Source of the DNA: Campylobacteraceae bacterium
GTDB taxonomy: Bacteria > Campylobacterota > Campylobacteria > Campylobacterales > Sulfurovaceae
NCBI GenBank assembly: GCA_027002665.1
Contig: JALWZK010000185.1
Location: forward strand, 1 to 5,673
Direction of reading: 5' to 3'
Length of the DNA stretch: 5,673 bases
A model generated the notes under the pieces. The model was not told the DNA's origin. It saw nothing but the letters and a program-made list of their open reading frames with translations, and searched no databases. This document shows, in pieces, positions 5,612 to 5,673 of this stretch. The position numbers were made by a program, and so were the translations under genes. How positions within the stretch are numbered: the first letter of the stretch is position 1; every line of letters starts with the position of its first letter.

Positions 5612-5637
5612 CCACAAACGAAAAGAAGTTTGAGTGG
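5612..5637 (+). promoter_or_regulatory. Leader hairpin (boxB-like) of the rRNA transcript
   Basis: CCACAAAC (5612-5619) pairs with GTTT (5628-5631) and GTGG (5634-5637), with a two-base bulge (5632-5633) and an eight-base purine loop (5620-5627). It stands between the transcription start and boxA, the place taken by boxB in enterobacterial rrn leaders. The fold is read by eye. Confidence 0.5.
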
Positions 5638-5647
5638 TCTTTAACAA
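5635..5647 (+). promoter_or_regulatory. boxA antitermination element of the rRNA leader
   Basis: TGGTCTTTAACAA matches the E. coli rrn boxA TGCTCTTTAACAA at 12 of 13 positions. As RNA this binds NusB/NusE and protects rRNA transcription from early Rho termination. It confirms that the promoter at 5577 serves an rRNA operon. The remaining bases, 5648-5673, are the start of the 16S precursor leader; no mature 16S sequence is reached before the window ends. Confidence 0.85.
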
Positions 5648-5673
5648 CTAAATATAAGTGAAGAGTAAGTCAA

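Overview
The window is A+T-rich chromosomal DNA, most likely from a free-living member of the Campylobacterota (Sulfurimonas/Sulfurovum-like). The grounds are base composition, AGA/TTA-rich codon use, the hisB-kdsC-lptC gene order, a prepilin with Ala rather than Gly before the cleavage site, and the layout of the rRNA leader. The phylum call is inference; no rRNA gene body lies in the window to confirm it. The content is mostly housekeeping, and I see no mobile element, CRISPR array or defence system.

Layout. Positions 5-243 hold three tightly packed tRNA genes on the + strand: Gln(TTG), initiator Met(CAT) and Gly(TCC), all with encoded CCA. Converging on them from the minus strand is a two-gene operon (1616 to 274): ybeY, then a YrbG-type Na+/Ca2+ antiporter, joined by a TAATG overlap. 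Divergent from ybeY, on the + strand, are queC (7-deazaguanine/queuosine synthesis) and a predicted lipoprotein of the SMP-30/gluconolactonase beta-propeller family, whose Shine-Dalgarno abuts and whose start lies 3 nt beyond the queC stop. These meet, tail to tail with 1 bp between the stops, a minus-strand operon transcribed from 4761 to 3201: hisB, kdsC and lptC, all overlapping. Divergent from hisB is a type IV pilin/pseudopilin gene (4890-5549), and directly after it comes a textbook rRNA operon promoter (TTGACA, 17 bp, TATAAT) with an upstream A/T element, a leader hairpin and a boxA. The 16S gene itself should begin just beyond the right edge.

How the genes work together. The translation theme is strong: three tRNAs, YbeY (16S rRNA maturation and quality control), QueC (tRNA wobble modification precursor) and an rRNA promoter. 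HisB makes histidine; KdsC and LptC serve lipopolysaccharide (the last step of free Kdo synthesis, and LPS transport across the periplasm). The antiporter, lipoprotein and pseudopilin are envelope proteins with no demonstrated link to the others.

The most interesting points are the pseudopilin with two DxDxDGxxD calcium-loop-like motifs placed against an rRNA promoter, a 17-bp palindrome centred on that pilin gene's probable -10 box, an overrepresented word (CCAATAGATGG) that encodes PIDG in several unrelated genes, and the absence of lptA after lptC.
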